Shown here: in pieces, positions 43,994-55,149 of the stretch
How positions within the stretch are numbered: the first letter of the stretch is position 1
Layout of the letters: the number at the start of each line of letters is the position of its first letter
NCBI GenBank assembly: GCA_019925095.2
Contig: CM034401.1
Span: 17,429,338-17,493,337 of the forward strand
Reading direction: 5' to 3'
Origin: Dendrolimus kikuchii
Lineage: Eukaryota; Arthropoda; Insecta; Lepidoptera; Lasiocampidae
Length of the DNA: 64,000 nt
Program-made: the position numbers and the translations under genes
The notes under the pieces: generated by a model
Seen by the model: the letters and a program-made list of their open reading frames with translations, nothing else
The model's database searches: none
Told to the model about the DNA's origin: nothing

Positions 43994-44049
43994 TTTCTTG
44001 TAAAATTAAATAAATTGTTTACGATTATATTTTTTATTATTTTCCACTT

Positions 44050-44210
44050 CTGGTCGCTAAAAATATAACCTATATTAATCTGGGATAATATAGCATTATA
44101 GGTGGTGAAAGACTTTTTGAAATTGGTCCAGTAGTTTTTGAGTTTATTTGTTACAAAAATAAAATAGTAAGAAAATACAAATGCTTCCTCTTTATAATAT
44201 TAATCTAGTA
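44050..44210 (+). repeat. dispersed repeat family Y (right half)
   Basis: 'tatagcattataggtggtga', 'ggtccagtagtttttgagtt' and the closing 'tttataatattaatctagta' are the usual end of these short repeats (compare 8245-8270). It reads as the continuation of 43255-43437 across the hairpin unit. Confidence 0.5.
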
Positions 44211-44212
44211 TA

Positions 44213-44311
44213 ACGGTCTCATTCATACTGAGTTAGAGTAAGTTTAAACGCTTCTTTAAGAACCACAAAGAAGCATTCAAAATTACTCTAATTCTGTATG
44301 AATAAGACCGT
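44213..44311. mobile_element. 99 bp fold-back MITE
   Basis: The left arm 'acggtctcattcatactgag' and the reverse-complemented right arm 'acggtcttattcatacagaa' pair over about 45 bases each, leaving almost no loop. Flanked by TA-rich sequence. Non-coding. Confidence 0.75.
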
Positions 44312-44399
44312 AATTATATAAGAGATGATTATGTGTTTGTGTGCATATAAATGTATGCACATATATACTGACGTGTTAGAGTCATGCTATAATCATTAT

Positions 44400-44725
44400 C
44401 TTGATTACAGCTAGCAAGGCCGGCTTCATCAGTGTAATACCACGCTCGTCAATTTCTTCAACGCTTGAGATAATTGTATTTCGCATAATGAGTGATAGTT
44501 TCGATTGCCCACTTTCCCGTCATTCTGTCACAATTCCCGTCTTCTCTATTCCACCTTCCTATTGCATTCACCTATCCAATCCTCTGTATTCCGTTCCTTC
44601 GTCTGATCCCTCTATCACGTACCTTCTATCCTATCCATCCCTATGTCATTCCCCTATTCCACCCCGTCCCCCCTATGCCACACCCTATACCATACCCCTA
44701 TTAATTCTAAAGGCTGGCAACGCTA
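44400..44725 (+). repeat. CT-rich array, second copy
   Basis: 'ctattccac', 'cctatccatccc', 'ccctatgcc' units fill 44510-44700, then 'aattctaaaggctggcaacg', a phrase that precedes the ends of some lepidopteran LINEs. Shares its left block with 8380-8425. The 155-codon frame across it is compositional. Confidence 0.55.
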
Positions 44726-44982
44726 TACATCTAATTAATAATGATAAAATTAGTAGTATTAGTAGGAAGGAACCCTTTATCTTATATATATTCTGTCAAA
44801 AAGTATCTGGAATGCATGATTTGTTTATGGTTCCAAATTCAATTTTCTGTTTTTTTTTTTGTTGTTAGATCAACACAACTGTTTTTCATTTTGGCGCGGA
44901 GTTTGAGTTGCATCGGCTGTTTAGATTAAATACAGTGTTATTTTTAGTTAAATCATAACTAGTGTATATTACGAATTTCATA

Positions 44983-45930
44983 ATGGACAAAAACATCGAA
45001 CAAAGAGTGTGTCTTAAATTTTGCATCGAAAATGGAACTTAGATTTTTTCAAAAACACGTGATTATGAGTGGTACAAAGCGTTCAAAAGTGGTCGAGATA
45101 TGCTGGAAGACTTGCCTCGCCTTGGTAAGCCATCAACGTCTTCAACTGAAGATAACATTGCAATAGTGAAGGAAATAGGAATGAAAATTCTCATTCAGCT
45201 TTGAGAGAAATAGCCGCTGAACTTTCTGTGTCTTACAAGTCGATCCGTATCATTTTAAATAATTACTTGGGTATGAAACATATTGCCGCTCGGCTAGTCC
45301 CAAAAGACCTGAATTTTCTCCAAAAACTCGCATAAGAGTCGTTGAGGACATGCCAGAACGAGTCAATTCTAACCAAACATTCATGAAACGCATTGTTACT
45401 GGTGACGAGACGTGGGTTTACGAATTTGACATGCAAACTAGTCAACAAACTTCGGAGTGGCGCCTTCCAACTGATCCAAAACCGAAAAAACTACGCCAAA
45501 GTCGATCAAAAGTCAAAATCATGCTGACTGTTGCTGACTTCTTTGACTATCGCGGTGGTGTGCACTCAGAATTCTTACCGGAAGATCAAACGGTAAATAA
45601 AGTATATTATTTGAGCATTATGTGGCGTTTAAGAGAGCAAATTCGACGAAAAAGGCCACATTTGTATAAATAAAATACATAGATTTCGCACCACGATAAT
45701 GCGCCTTCGCACAAGGCCATCATTGTGAAGTTTTGACCAAAAACTCAACAAGTATCATCGAGCAATCACCTTATTTACCAGATATGGCTCCAGCTGACTC
45801 TTTTCTTTTACCTAAACTCAAATTACTACTTCGTGGTACCCGTTTTCATTAGGTTGAAGACATAAAGTAGAATTCGCGCGAGAACTAAACTCAATTCCGC
45901 AAAAAGCGTTTAAAAATGCTAAAAATGACG
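44983..45930 (+). pseudogene. mariner transposase remnant
   Basis: Starts MDKNIEQRVCLKFCIENGT then a stop, DYEWYKAFKSGRDMLEDLPR (helix-turn-helix region, YEWYK.FK.GR), a frameshift near 45180, LREIAAELSVSYKSIRII. The open part 45350-45673 reads FMKRIVTGDETWVYEFDMQT (first catalytic Asp in GDETW), PKPKKLRQSRSKVKIML, GGVHSEFLPEDQTVN. Next HHDNAPSHKA (second Asp) and LPDMAPADSF (third) in other frames: D,D34D-type order. Related to vertebrate-and-insect irritans/cecropia-type mariners. At least five lesions; no 3' inverted repeat found. Confidence 0.85.
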
Positions 45931-46374
45931 ACGATTCCCATACAAATAGTAAATTAAATATAGATATTGTCACTTAATAACTTATTTAAAAGTCTGATGG
46001 TACTCCTAATTAATAGAGGGTTATGAAGCCAAGACAATAAAATTATGCGAATTAAATTTTTTTGCAATTCATCGGTGTAAAGTTCATAAACAAGCAAGTA
46101 GTTTTTCAGTGTCATTATAAAAATAAAATAATGCAAAATTAAAATTCATGCGAAAATAAGATAATAGCAAGAATAAAATTAAATAACTTACCTAATTGAT
46201 AATGATTATAATATTTTGCTTCCTTATTTGAATTTTGCTTTTTCGGATTCCTAGCTGTTTTGACAAAAAGAGAACCCTTATGTTATGTTTTCATTATGTC
46301 TGGTCATCCGTTCATCTTTTTAAGTGACAGAAATTTACTCAGACACTACTAATCCTAATTTATTTCTCCTTATT
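45931..46374. other. AT-rich stretch, no gene seen
   Basis: No supported feature. Confidence 0.4.
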
Positions 46375-46580
46375 CAAGAGACTGTTACAATTACGACGTG
46401 CTAACAACGGTGAAGGAAAACATCGTGATGCAACCTGCACATCGAGATAACCGATGTGTCAAACCTGCCAAGCCGCCTTGGACAAGCGTGGCGGGTATAC
46501 TGTCCGTGCCCCAGTAATGGGAGGCCCTAGCCCAGCAGTGGGACATTCATGGGCTGTTATTACATTATTATTACAATCAA
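46375..46580 (+). pseudogene. LINE 3' end with 'cccagcagtgggacattcat' ending
   Basis: 'cgacgtgctaacaacggtga', 'agcccagcagtgggacattc' then 'atgggctgttattac' and (TTA)-like end. This is the usual end of a lepidopteran endonuclease-RT LINE. A decayed version is at 11880-11985. No long frame. Confidence 0.55.
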
Positions 46581-47248
46581 GAGACTTGCCTAGAAGAGAA
46601 GCCTTTAATAATCCGCAAGGGGGCTTTGTGGCGAAGGCTTAGGTGAGCGACACTTCGTACCCGACTCCGGGGGACGAAGGCAAAGCCCCTCGCCTCCATG
46701 CTTGCCTTAGCCAGCTGGCACGGGCTGGAGATCGCTAGAGTTAAGACTCATCTCCAGGGGTGGAAGTGATAAATGGATTAACGTCGGAAGTAGTTTTGTT
46801 CAACATGTAGCCCACCTCTCCTCACTCCTTAGCCACTGACATCCATGTTGCCCCTCGCCGATCTTGTACGGCATTTTTTTGGTGCTCTTGCAGGGAGTGG
46901 CGAGTCACTGTTATTTTATGGATTCATTGTATTTTATTTAATATACACATGTTTACTTTTAACTTTTAATTGAATATTTTTAGAAGTACAAGTAATACAA
47001 ATTGACATTTATGAATGAGAGAGGACGCGCTAGTGATGTACACTCATAGAGTACACTAAAGTTCCAACAGAAACAGTCACCGACTCCCCATATTATCCAT
47101 GTGTCTCGAAGATTGCGACCGGCAGACGCCATAGTTCCATTGTCCCAGATCTTTAGTTCTAGTAGCAGTTCATCCCAATAGCCTGGTACTTTTTGTTGTA
47201 AAAATGACATAAACTCTTTGTAATCTAGAGTTTGTAGAGCCTATTCCT
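46581..47248. other. GC-rich patch then unassigned sequence
   Basis: 46600-46920 is GC-rich ('ctccgggggacgaaggcaaa', 'ctcatctccaggggtggaag'), likely LINE 3' UTR but not matched elsewhere in the window. A 76-codon minus frame at 47210-46980 (start MSFLQQKVPGYWDELLLELK) is unrecognised and has no splice sites or neighbours to support it. Confidence 0.4.
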
Positions 47249-47632
47249 TTGTTTTTTTTTTGTTGCCTCGAGCAGGCAATTTGGCAGACGGTCCACCTGA
47301 TGGAAAGCAGTTACAGTAGCCTATGGACATTTGCAACACCAGGGGTGTCGCTAACGGGTAGCCGTCCTCTAAGAAAAAAATCTGAAAAACCCCGTGTCAT
47401 AGCGGAAAGGGAAAATCTCGGCGGGAAGTTCCTGCCAGATCATTGTTCTGAACAAAATAAATGTTCTAGAAAACCGTCGTATAGTTAAACGAGGGAGCTC
47501 AAGGAAATGAGGGTGAACATCCCGTTACTGGCGACCGGTACGGTTGTAAAAGTGAGGCTTTGGCACCAGATCAAACAATTCCTCAGAACACTCCCCGTTG
47601 TACAGGCGGTAGAATACACCTAGATACGAATA
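47249..47632 (-). pseudogene. CR1-like LINE ORF2 tail and 3' UTR (family A)
   Basis: T-run 47249-47262 then the shared tail module ('gatggaaagcagttacag', 'ctatggacatttgcaacacc'). Minus reading gives VHPHFLELP, RFSRTF, WQELPAEIFPF pieces across shifted frames. 5' truncated. Confidence 0.65.
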
Positions 47633-48019
47633 GAATATTCTAATATTTTGTTATATAGCACACACACTGACTGACAGAGAATATAGACAGATATATACTA
47701 TAGAAGCGGCGAAGATTAAAAAAAAATATAACCCTTTATTACATACAGTACACTGATTTACCGACCCAGTATGTTGATTCAGAGGAGGGTATGCATGGCC
47801 AAGCTAAGGATTGCGATTCTCTTTACTAAACTATTCTAATTTAGAGTAAAAGTCCCTAAATCCGAGTAGTCCAAGCTTAGGGATACGGCCGCTCTTGCTT
47901 GCTCTTGTGGAGACGCAAGTCGCTCTATCAGCGATTTTGCAGTTCGTGCCGCTACGCCACTCATTCGGCAGTCTTACCCATATACTGTAACAGACCGGTT
48001 GACTTTGCCATCTCATCAG
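47633..48019. other. unassigned stretch
   Basis: No supported feature. Confidence 0.4.
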
Positions 48020-48362
48020 TGCATACCTTTTTTATTATGGTTCGCGTTTGAGAGCCATCTCATCTGATGTTAAGTGAATATGCGATTTAGGATGGAGCAC
48101 GCTTACCTAGTAGATACCTATTCATTCGTGACTTGAAGGCTACTGGTTTATTTGAAATGGGGAGAAGAAACTCCGGTAAATTCTTCCACTCGACACCTAT
48201 TTGCGCACCGCGCAAAAGAAAAGTAGAGGCAAAACATTTAGTTCTAACCAATGGCATTTCCAACGTATAACGATGGGCAGACCGGTGCGTCTGGTTGTCC
48301 GATGATAGAAAGGGCATAGGGGGAACCAAGTCGTGTAGTTCATAGCATACTCTCCAAAAAAA
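48020..48362 (-). pseudogene. CR1-like LINE ORF2 tail (family C)
   Basis: Collinear with 22960-23260: 'gagcacgcttacctagtaga' then 'tacctattcattcgtgactt', with minus reading RTKCFASTFLLR and EWKNLPEF. One large frame is broken. 5' truncated at about 48362. Confidence 0.7.
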
Positions 48363-48521
48363 ATCACATTTTCATTTATAACATTTAATTTTGTTGGGAT
48401 TAAAAAACATTTTCTGGTGATTGTTTTTTGTTTTTGTTATTGTTTTTATCTTAATAATATATGGTTTAATAATGTCTTGTGGCACTATCTAAACTTCAGG
48501 GGTTAATAGCTTTACAAACAC

Positions 48522-48839
48522 ATTCTTTACTGGGCTTTTTTTTTTTTTTGAGGCGAGGGTAAATGCTTAACCGATTTACGCACAAACTGGGTCGTTGCTA
48601 GGGGAACGACACGCGTCGGTCGGAGGCGATAACACTGCAGCAATAGTATGCTCTTGGCAGTGCTCCGTCCGCGATCGACGTCACAGAATAGTGTGGAAGA
48701 CTCCGAGCGTTGCTACACGAGCGAGCAACCCCAATACCCATTAAAAACCCTCTCCTCCCTGACGACCCTGCGCTTTGTTTGTGTTGGAAAGGCTGAGATT
48801 TAGAACATAGTTACGCCCAGTCGATTCTTTACTGGGCTT
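48522..48839 (-). mobile_element. retroposed element with a perfect 16 bp target duplication
   Basis: ATTCTTTACTGGGCTT occurs at 48522-48537 and 48824-48839. The 286 bp insert (48538-48823) starts with a T-run, the A-tail of a minus-strand element. Its sequence is GC-rich ('tcctaggggaacgacacgcg'-like) and includes, on minus, 'tttttaatgggtattgggg', a phrase typical of R1/Jockey LINE 3' UTRs. No ORF. Perfect duplication implies a young insertion. Confidence 0.85.
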
Positions 48840-48876
48840 ATGTCAAGCCTGGTATTTTTCCGTCATTATTTAATGT

Positions 48877-48879
<3 letters not shown>

Positions 48880-48948
<69 letters not shown>
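48880..48948. repeat. (TA)n microsatellite
   Basis: About 34 TA units. Confidence 0.95.
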
Positions 48949-48951
<3 letters not shown>

Positions 48952-48999
48952 GAATAAAGAAATGTATGTACGCGCATAATTTAAGAATGACTTTACCGA

Positions 49000-49130
49000 T
49001 TATGATGACATTTTTGTGTGTGTTTGAGTGGCTCTCCGGATTATTTAGACTCACAATTAGAACCGCTAGGTGGCGCTGGAATCGGGTTGTACATTTTATT
49101 TTTCTACGGCAGGATAATGTCGTGACCTTT
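49000..49130 (+). repeat. dispersed repeat family Y
   Basis: 'agaaccgctaggtggcgctg' and 'gaatcgggttgt' match 50430-50600. Confidence 0.6.
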
Positions 49131-49925
49131 AGTAATAAATAATTGGTTCATACCCAAGTCTTATTAATAAGTAAGAAATGACTATTCATTTATAATAATA
49201 TCATGAAATTACTTTCATAAAAAGTACTGGATATCGTTCAATATCCGTAATATGTATTTTTATAGAGTGATAGGACATAAACGGAATTAAGTTACTTTTT
49301 TCAGTACTTTTATTCCTTATTCTTGTAAATACATTCTTATTAACATAGCATATTTGATAAAGAACAAAATGGTTCGCAAAAAAATTCCTAAAACATCAAC
49401 TAGTGTTGCCAATGTAACTATTAAAAAAATAAGTAACAAAAACAAATTGATCTACAAACTAACGGCAACAAAACGACTATGAAATATTTGACTTTATTAA
49501 TTATTAAAAACTAATGTTGTCTGACATTAATCGTCCGGTTAACTAGTTTTGATTAGTATAGACGAAATCATGAAATTATTTTACGCGCTTAGTGGGCAAG
49601 CGTCACTGGCGATAGTCGCACGCGCACCGGCTTTATGCGATATAAAGCGATATCGTCATTTTTATCAAGTGTCTTCTTATTGTGTTTACATTTTATAAAA
49701 TATAAAAAAGGAGTATAAATAAATAAAATATAGTCAAAAATAATACTAAACTTTTTATGTTATTCTAATTAAAAATAAAAGTTTAATATACATAAGCACA
49801 AGAGAAATTTAAAGTTTCCAATTAATAAAAATAATTAAATTTAGAAATCTTTTTATAACATAAAAAAATTGTGTTAAATAGACATTTTTTTTTAATAATG
49901 TGCATTTTTTAATAAAATTTAAATA
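49131..49925. other. region upstream of the ABCG-like exon
   Basis: No coding. A TATAAA at 49641-49646 precedes 'atcaagtg' at 49663-49670, an arrangement possible for a core promoter about 280 bases before the exon. The evidence is positional only. The rest is AT-rich. Confidence 0.35.
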
Positions 49926-50151
49926 ATGTCGAATGTCCCATTGTATCGTCGTGCGATCGCTGGAGCGGCGCTTGCGCACAATTTCTCGCAAGCACCAAAC
50001 CCTTTAGTAATCGAAGATCAAGGAAATCAATGGACGCCGGCAGCCTTGGAAAGGGCAGGATCAACTCTTAAGGCCTTGAATCGAATGGCCAAGAGGCCGC
50101 CAGTTCATATATTGTTTGAAGATATTACATACACTGTAAATACGCATAGGG
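49926..50151 (+). CDS. first coding exon, ABCG-type transporter (partial gene)
   Basis: ATG at 49926 and 75 codons plus one base, ending at GGG|GTAAGT (donor at 50152). Unlike surrounding frames it has balanced composition and GC-rich codons. The end reads RPPVHILFEDITYTVNTHRG. In ABCG half transporters (lipid or sterol exporters of the plasma or vesicle membrane) RPPVDI.F.DLTY.V stands just before the ATP-binding fold, so the exon would cover the cytosolic N-terminus. The nucleotide-binding and six-helix membrane domains must lie in later exons; no Walker A-like exon was found to the right edge, giving a first intron over 13.8 kb. Exon call fairly firm, family call moderate. Confidence 0.6.
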
Positions 50152-50289
50152 GTAAGTAATAATTATAATAACACAGATCTGCAAAAAAAGTATTGTGTAC
50201 TGGGTTTCAGACGTTTTTCTGGCGTATTTTAACCCGCTGAACACGAATCTGGAGTGAGACTTGGGGGTCAATGAGCAAATGACTATTAT

Positions 50290-50670
50290 AGATTATACCT
50301 ATATCTATATAAAAGAAAGTCGTGTTAGTTACACTATTTATAACTCAAGAACGGCTGTACCGATTTGGCTAAAAATTGGTGGGGAGGTAGCTTAGAACCA
50401 GGAGACGGGCATAGGATACTTTTCATCCCGTTGGAATCGGTAGGTGGCGCTGAGGTCGGGTTCTAGAATCCTCCTAATCACCTGGAGCGATTTTGGTGAT
50501 TTTATTTTTGTGTGTTAGTAGGTTCCCGGATGGTTTAGATTCGCAATTAGAACCGGTAGGTGGCGCTGAGATCGGATTCTAAAATCCTCCTAATCACCTG
50601 GAGCGATTTTGGTGATTTTCTTTTTGTGTGTTTGAGTGGGTGGTTTAAATCCACAATTATAGTATAGTAT
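50290..50670 (+). repeat. dispersed repeat family Y with an internal tandem duplication
   Basis: Opens 'aactcaagaacggctgtacc'. The unit 'ggtaggtggcgctgag' to 'gtgattt' occurs twice (about 50439-50522 and 50550-50633). Lies in the putative first intron. Confidence 0.65.
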
Positions 50671-50994
50671 ATTAAAATAATTACAATTTTTTTTCAGTCG
50701 TCGATAGGTTTTTAGACTTTGACTTGATGACTTGATTGACCCTCAATTCTGATTTCTTTGTATTCAACGGGAAAAAATAACATGTTCAGTTTGAGTAGGC
50801 GAATATTAAATCATTCTTTACAAATCAATGTAACAATGAATATTAAAAATAATCTACATATGAGTAAAAATATAATTTCTCTATTGTGATATTGGTTCTA
50901 ATGCAGAATTTAAGTTATTGTCTCTTTCTTTTCACCACTTCTCAGTAATTAGGAATTGACACAGTTTGTCTTTTTCAATTCTTTTTTGTTAGAA

Positions 50995-51125
50995 TGAAAC
51001 CTCTTTAGAATCGTTGTGATTTGAAACTCGGTGAAACGAAAAAGCGACACTTAAAAGAGATAAACACATAAATCTATAGAACTAATCCTGTGAGAAAATG
51101 AGATACGAGTTTTACATTGTGCAGC
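50995..51125. repeat. repeat family T, partial
   Basis: 'gttgtgatttgaaactcggt', 'aaacgaaaaagcgacac' and 'aagagataaacacataaat' match 62490-62570. Confidence 0.7.
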
Positions 51126-51854
51126 ACAAATTGGAGAGTCAATAAGACCGATGATTAAACATAGGTCCGATTTGGACCGAAATAAAACTGCCGATAATAT
51201 TTTTAGATTAAAACAGTGAAAAATTTAAAGTGATACTTAAGAAGTTTATTTTGAATTATAATATGTTGACGGATGTGGGCTAAAGGAATAATATTTATAT
51301 TAATAAAAGTTAGAGGAGAATTGAAGACATGAGTAGATGAAGGAGTTTTGTGACATTAAAAAAAATACGTTAAAGGAAAATGTCATGTGTAAAATATGTA
51401 ATGTAAACAGGCAAGGAAACCTTATTAGAACTCAAAACAACGCTTTTTGAGTTTGATTTTGAAAATAGTAAGTAATGAAGGAGTTATATGTGTAGCAAAG
51501 TGATAGTAAAGGAGCTTTGTAGGCCAATTTATCAATATTTACCTATTGTAACATATCCCTTTCATTCGCTCATGTCTTCAATTATCTGTGAGTATAATCT
51601 CTCAAGTTTCACTTCTACTGCGTGTGAACTGCAGACACTACATTATATTTGTCAGACGATTTTCATCCTTTCTAATGAGAAAGAGATCCTATGTAACGAT
51701 ATACTCATACAACTTTAATCTTCTTCTCAATTTTTGTCACAGGTACAATTTCCAAAGATTCCATATCCAAAGTAACTATCTATATATACTAGTTACACTA
51801 ATTGTCTTACGCGAATCGCTGGTACGCGCACAACTGTGATATTTACACGTTTTT
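51126..51854. other. intronic or intergenic, no gene seen
   Basis: Two overlapping short frames at 51488-51839 have no known motif. No ABCG exon signature. Confidence 0.45.
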
Positions 51855-52025
51855 TCACATCTCTACTAATAATATTATAAGTAGGTAAAGTTTGTGAGTT
51901 TGTTTGTAGGAAGTAATATCTTGAGTTACTAAAGCTATTTTGAAAATACTTCACCAGTAGAAAGCTACATTATTTCTGAGTGACATAGGCTATATTTGAT
52001 TTTGATAAAAACATTTTAACACCTA
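51855..52025 (-). repeat. dispersed repeat family W, copy 3
   Basis: Reverse complement of 8095-8275: 'actaataatattataag', 'aagtttgtgagttt', 'gagtgacataggctatattt'. Confidence 0.6.
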
Positions 52026-53191
52026 GCGGAATGGACACGCTCAGAGAAATAGCCTAAAATTGATTATCTGACCAGGATTTAAAACCAAATCGTTGGAATG
52101 AGGCGTGGATGCGCCACTAAGTTATCACTATTTGATACGACCTATCAGAGTCAATTTATTAATTCTTGTATTACACAATAGAGTAATCAAGCGTTTAAGT
52201 CAATTTACGCTAACTTACTCTGTTGACTCACTAACCCGAAGTGAATATTGGGCTTTAAGACAGGAGCACACCACTTTCCTCTTGCACAGTGTAGTCTTGG
52301 AGCTCATTCAAGTCGGCTTCTACTTTACCTTTTCTGCGATACTTAGCCGTCGACCGCGACTGGTTGCCCTAATAATGCTTTTCTCACACTCCGATCTTTC
52401 CTGTTACGTAACCTATTTACCCTGCTTGTAGTTAACGGCTCATTTATAGACTCTGAGTACGGTGGACGTTCATATATTCATTATACTTTATAATTATACC
52501 ATAGGTAAGCATTGCTTTCAGTATATTAATCAGGACATGCATTATCTTAACCCTGTTCTACCAAGACTTGTGATAACATTTTGCCTTTTGCAATTATGTA
52601 GATATTTATTATAAAATATCTCTTAGCTTTAAGTTTATTAATAATACTAGTATTTTATTACACTCATTAAGGTGAAAGTGACTGTTAATTAATTTGATTT
52701 ATTGTTACATTGCATTGTTAAGACCACGCAAATATGACGTAAAATCGTCTTTGTAGATAATTAATCAAATGTGCAATACAGCAATTGTGAACATAAATAT
52801 ATAATCTATCAAAACGACTTATTGAACCTTTGGGTGATCCTACTTCGGGCAACGGATCTGTATGGCGATTCAGCGAGATAACGTAGTTTCTAGCTTTTTG
52901 GGAACTTTACTAATTGATTTCAATGACCTAGGCTGAGTATTCTGTATGTATGATATAATAATAATCTTCATTTTCTCCCAAAAATACAAAAGTTTTGGTA
53001 ATAAAATAAAAATTATAAATAATATTTGCTTACTCAATAAAAATTTTATACAAAAGGAAGCAGGATTCCAAAATTAGAAAAACTCTGTCCCAGAGAACTC
53101 TTGACCTCCTCATCTTGTACAATTGGCTTTTATTAAAATATTGAAACTACTTTATGTGTGTGTGAAAAAATGTGTATGGAAAAATGTGTGC
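52026..53191. other. unassigned stretch, no gene seen
   Basis: Includes a 108-codon frame at 52105-52431 of middling GC, with no recognised motif. Bases 52180-52440 could be an unknown transposon. Remainder AT-rich. Confidence 0.4.
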
Positions 53192-53499
53192 TTATTTTAT
53201 TGCATGAGTTAAGCAGACAGGCAGACGGCCCACTTGGTAGAAAGCAGTTTCCATCGCCTATGGACATTTGCAACACCAAAGGCTACAAATGCGCTGCTGC
53301 TCTCTTAATGGAGACTGGAACCTGCCACTTATACCGGAACATAACTCAAGGTTGTTATTATGGCATACTCTAGACCAGGAGTGGTAGCCATCTACACAGG
53401 CAAATGCCCTACCACCTGGCTGTGGGTTGTTTTGTCGCCCCTTACGATAGGTCACTCGGCCGCAGGAATTAGTATTCTTTCTGTGTTCCAGTACGGATA
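53192..53499 (-). mobile_element. SINE-like family S, full-length (copy 11)
   Basis: Complete from tail ('ttattttattgcatgagtta') to head ('gttccagtacggata') with small gaps. Confidence 0.8.
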
Positions 53500-54326
53500 A
53501 AGTCTACTTATAGTCTAAAGGGATTATAGGTAAAATACAAATTAAGATTTCTCTATAGTACCACTTTATAATTTAAAAAGAAATTAAAGTAAAAGACATA
53601 TATCAATTGATTATTGGACAATTATCAAAGAGTGAGAATTGCAACATGTCTTTCTTTATTTGGCAAAATACTCTATCTTCTGCCTTACTAAGAGCTATTT
53701 AAAATGAACAAGAATGTTGATAGGGCCCTCTGTTACGCACAACTGGTTATGGAATGCAACTTTTTAAATCTCAAATGACGTGAAGTATACGGTTGTTAAA
53801 TACATTTACTCATATTATTTCACATTTCCGGAGTCAACAGACCGTGCTTTCACTTTTTAAGTAAGTACTATTACATTTTGAACATCAATAATAATCAAAT
53901 TAAAAAGAATATAATTAAATAAATTTTATGGCTTTTATGATAAAATTGGTTCATTATTATTAAATAGTATCATTTGGGATTATTCCAAAGAGATATGGTG
54001 TAAAATATTTTATGCAATCATTTCATAACACTGTTTATTTATATGTTTTGAAATATTTATTTTATGCAACAGTTTGTCTTGATGTGGAATATTGAATTTA
54101 AAATTATTTTAGTAGGATTTATACTTGTATAGCAAAAACTCATGTAAATTTTCTACATACTGTACCGTACGAATTGTTTGAGTAAAAAAATTGTGGCGTG
54201 AGAATCTATAATGAATTTTAAGTTGAAAGACGTGTAATATTGTTAACATGTTATATTGGCACAAGTGGTTACAATAAATTCTACTGTTTTTACATATAAA
54301 AGAGCACGCGTTGAAATAACATCTTA
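53500..54326. other. AT-rich stretch, no gene seen
   Basis: No supported feature. Confidence 0.45.
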
Positions 54327-54602
54327 GGGCCTTACTTATAATCGTTTCTTAAATTTAATGAAACTGCTCAGCAACTGATTAATGAAAATCTTACCCATAA
54401 ACTCCTCTTTAGTCGAATATTTTGAGTATAGCCTACGTTAATCATTCAAATTTCGTTTATCTGTGCTCCTCTTAGGTAAACAACAGGTAATACCCGTTTA
54501 TAAGTGACAAAACAGATATTGATTGATTAGGGTCTGATTCTGATTCTCTTACTTAAGAGATGCCTAATCGTTTCTTAACGAGATTATTATAAGTAAAGCC
54601 GT
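54327..54602. mobile_element. ~276 bp MITE with GGCCTTACTTATAAT ends
   Basis: The left end 'gggccttacttataatcgtt' and the reverse-complemented right end 'acggctttacttataataat' are imperfect terminal inverted repeats of about 25 bp. AT-rich interior, no coding. Confidence 0.65.
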
Positions 54603-54770
54603 TTTTGTCTAACTTTTAAAATGTTAAATGATAGAAATAGTTATAATTACTTTCTACAAAAATTAATGCGCTATTTTCCTCCTCTTACTTGCACCTACTT
54701 ATGATGTCATTAGTAGGTACGCTCGTACAAAATCTATGGGTCTGCAAAGTTTTGTAAGTTTATTAAAAGT

Positions 54771-55042
54771 ATTTTTTTGCATGAGTTCAGCAGACAGGCA
54801 GACGGCCCACTTGATGGAAACCGGTTACCATCGCCTATGGACATTTGCAACAGCAAAGTTGAACCTGGTCACTAATGTCGGAAGACAACTCAAAGTTGTT
54901 ATGGCGGTATATTCTAGACCAGGGGTGATAGCCATCCAGTCGGGCAAATACCCTACCACTTGGCTGTGGGTTGTTTTGTCGCCTCTTACGACAGGCCGCC
55001 CGGCCGCAGGAAATTATATTCTTTCTCCGTTCCTGCACGGAT
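54771..55042 (-). mobile_element. SINE-like family S with internal deletion (copy 12)
   Basis: Tail and head are intact, but about 37 bases of the body are absent where 'ttgcaacagcaaagttgaac' joins 'ctggtcactaatg'. The ends are otherwise close to copy 8. Confidence 0.8.
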
Positions 55043-55121
55043 GATGATTATCGTGATTATCACGGAGTATCGTGATTGATTTGATTGTCCACTCTACTAT
55101 TCCATTCAAAAGGCCTGAGGT

Positions 55122-55142
55122 ACTATATATATATATATATAT
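55122..55142. repeat. short (TA)n tract
   Basis: About ten TA units next to the family D tail. Confidence 0.8.
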
Positions 55143-55149
55143 TGTTTTT

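Larger units (their letters stand above)
43459..44010 (+). mobile_element. TATA-to-AATAAA unit with six tandem hairpins, unrecognised
   Basis: A GC-rich block inside AT-rich DNA. TATAAAA at 43561-43567 follows a GC-rich upstream part (43480-43555) and AATAAA lies at 43988-43993, so a transcript of about 400 bases is plausible; the layout would suit an LTR (U3-R-U5). The space between carries the hairpin array. Sequences that look like the two halves of a family Y repeat lie on both sides (to 43437 and from 44050), consistent with a mobile insertion. Ends and target duplication were not proved, and I recognise no family. Confidence 0.5.

Noticed and set aside
46980..47210. 76-codon minus frame MSFLQQKVPGYWDELL...
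   Set aside because: Not recognised, single frame, no splice context or repeat match; cannot be told from chance.
52105..52431. 108-codon frame as a membrane protein
   Set aside because: Hydrophobic stretches but no start context, splice sites or family motif; composition of a probable unknown transposon.
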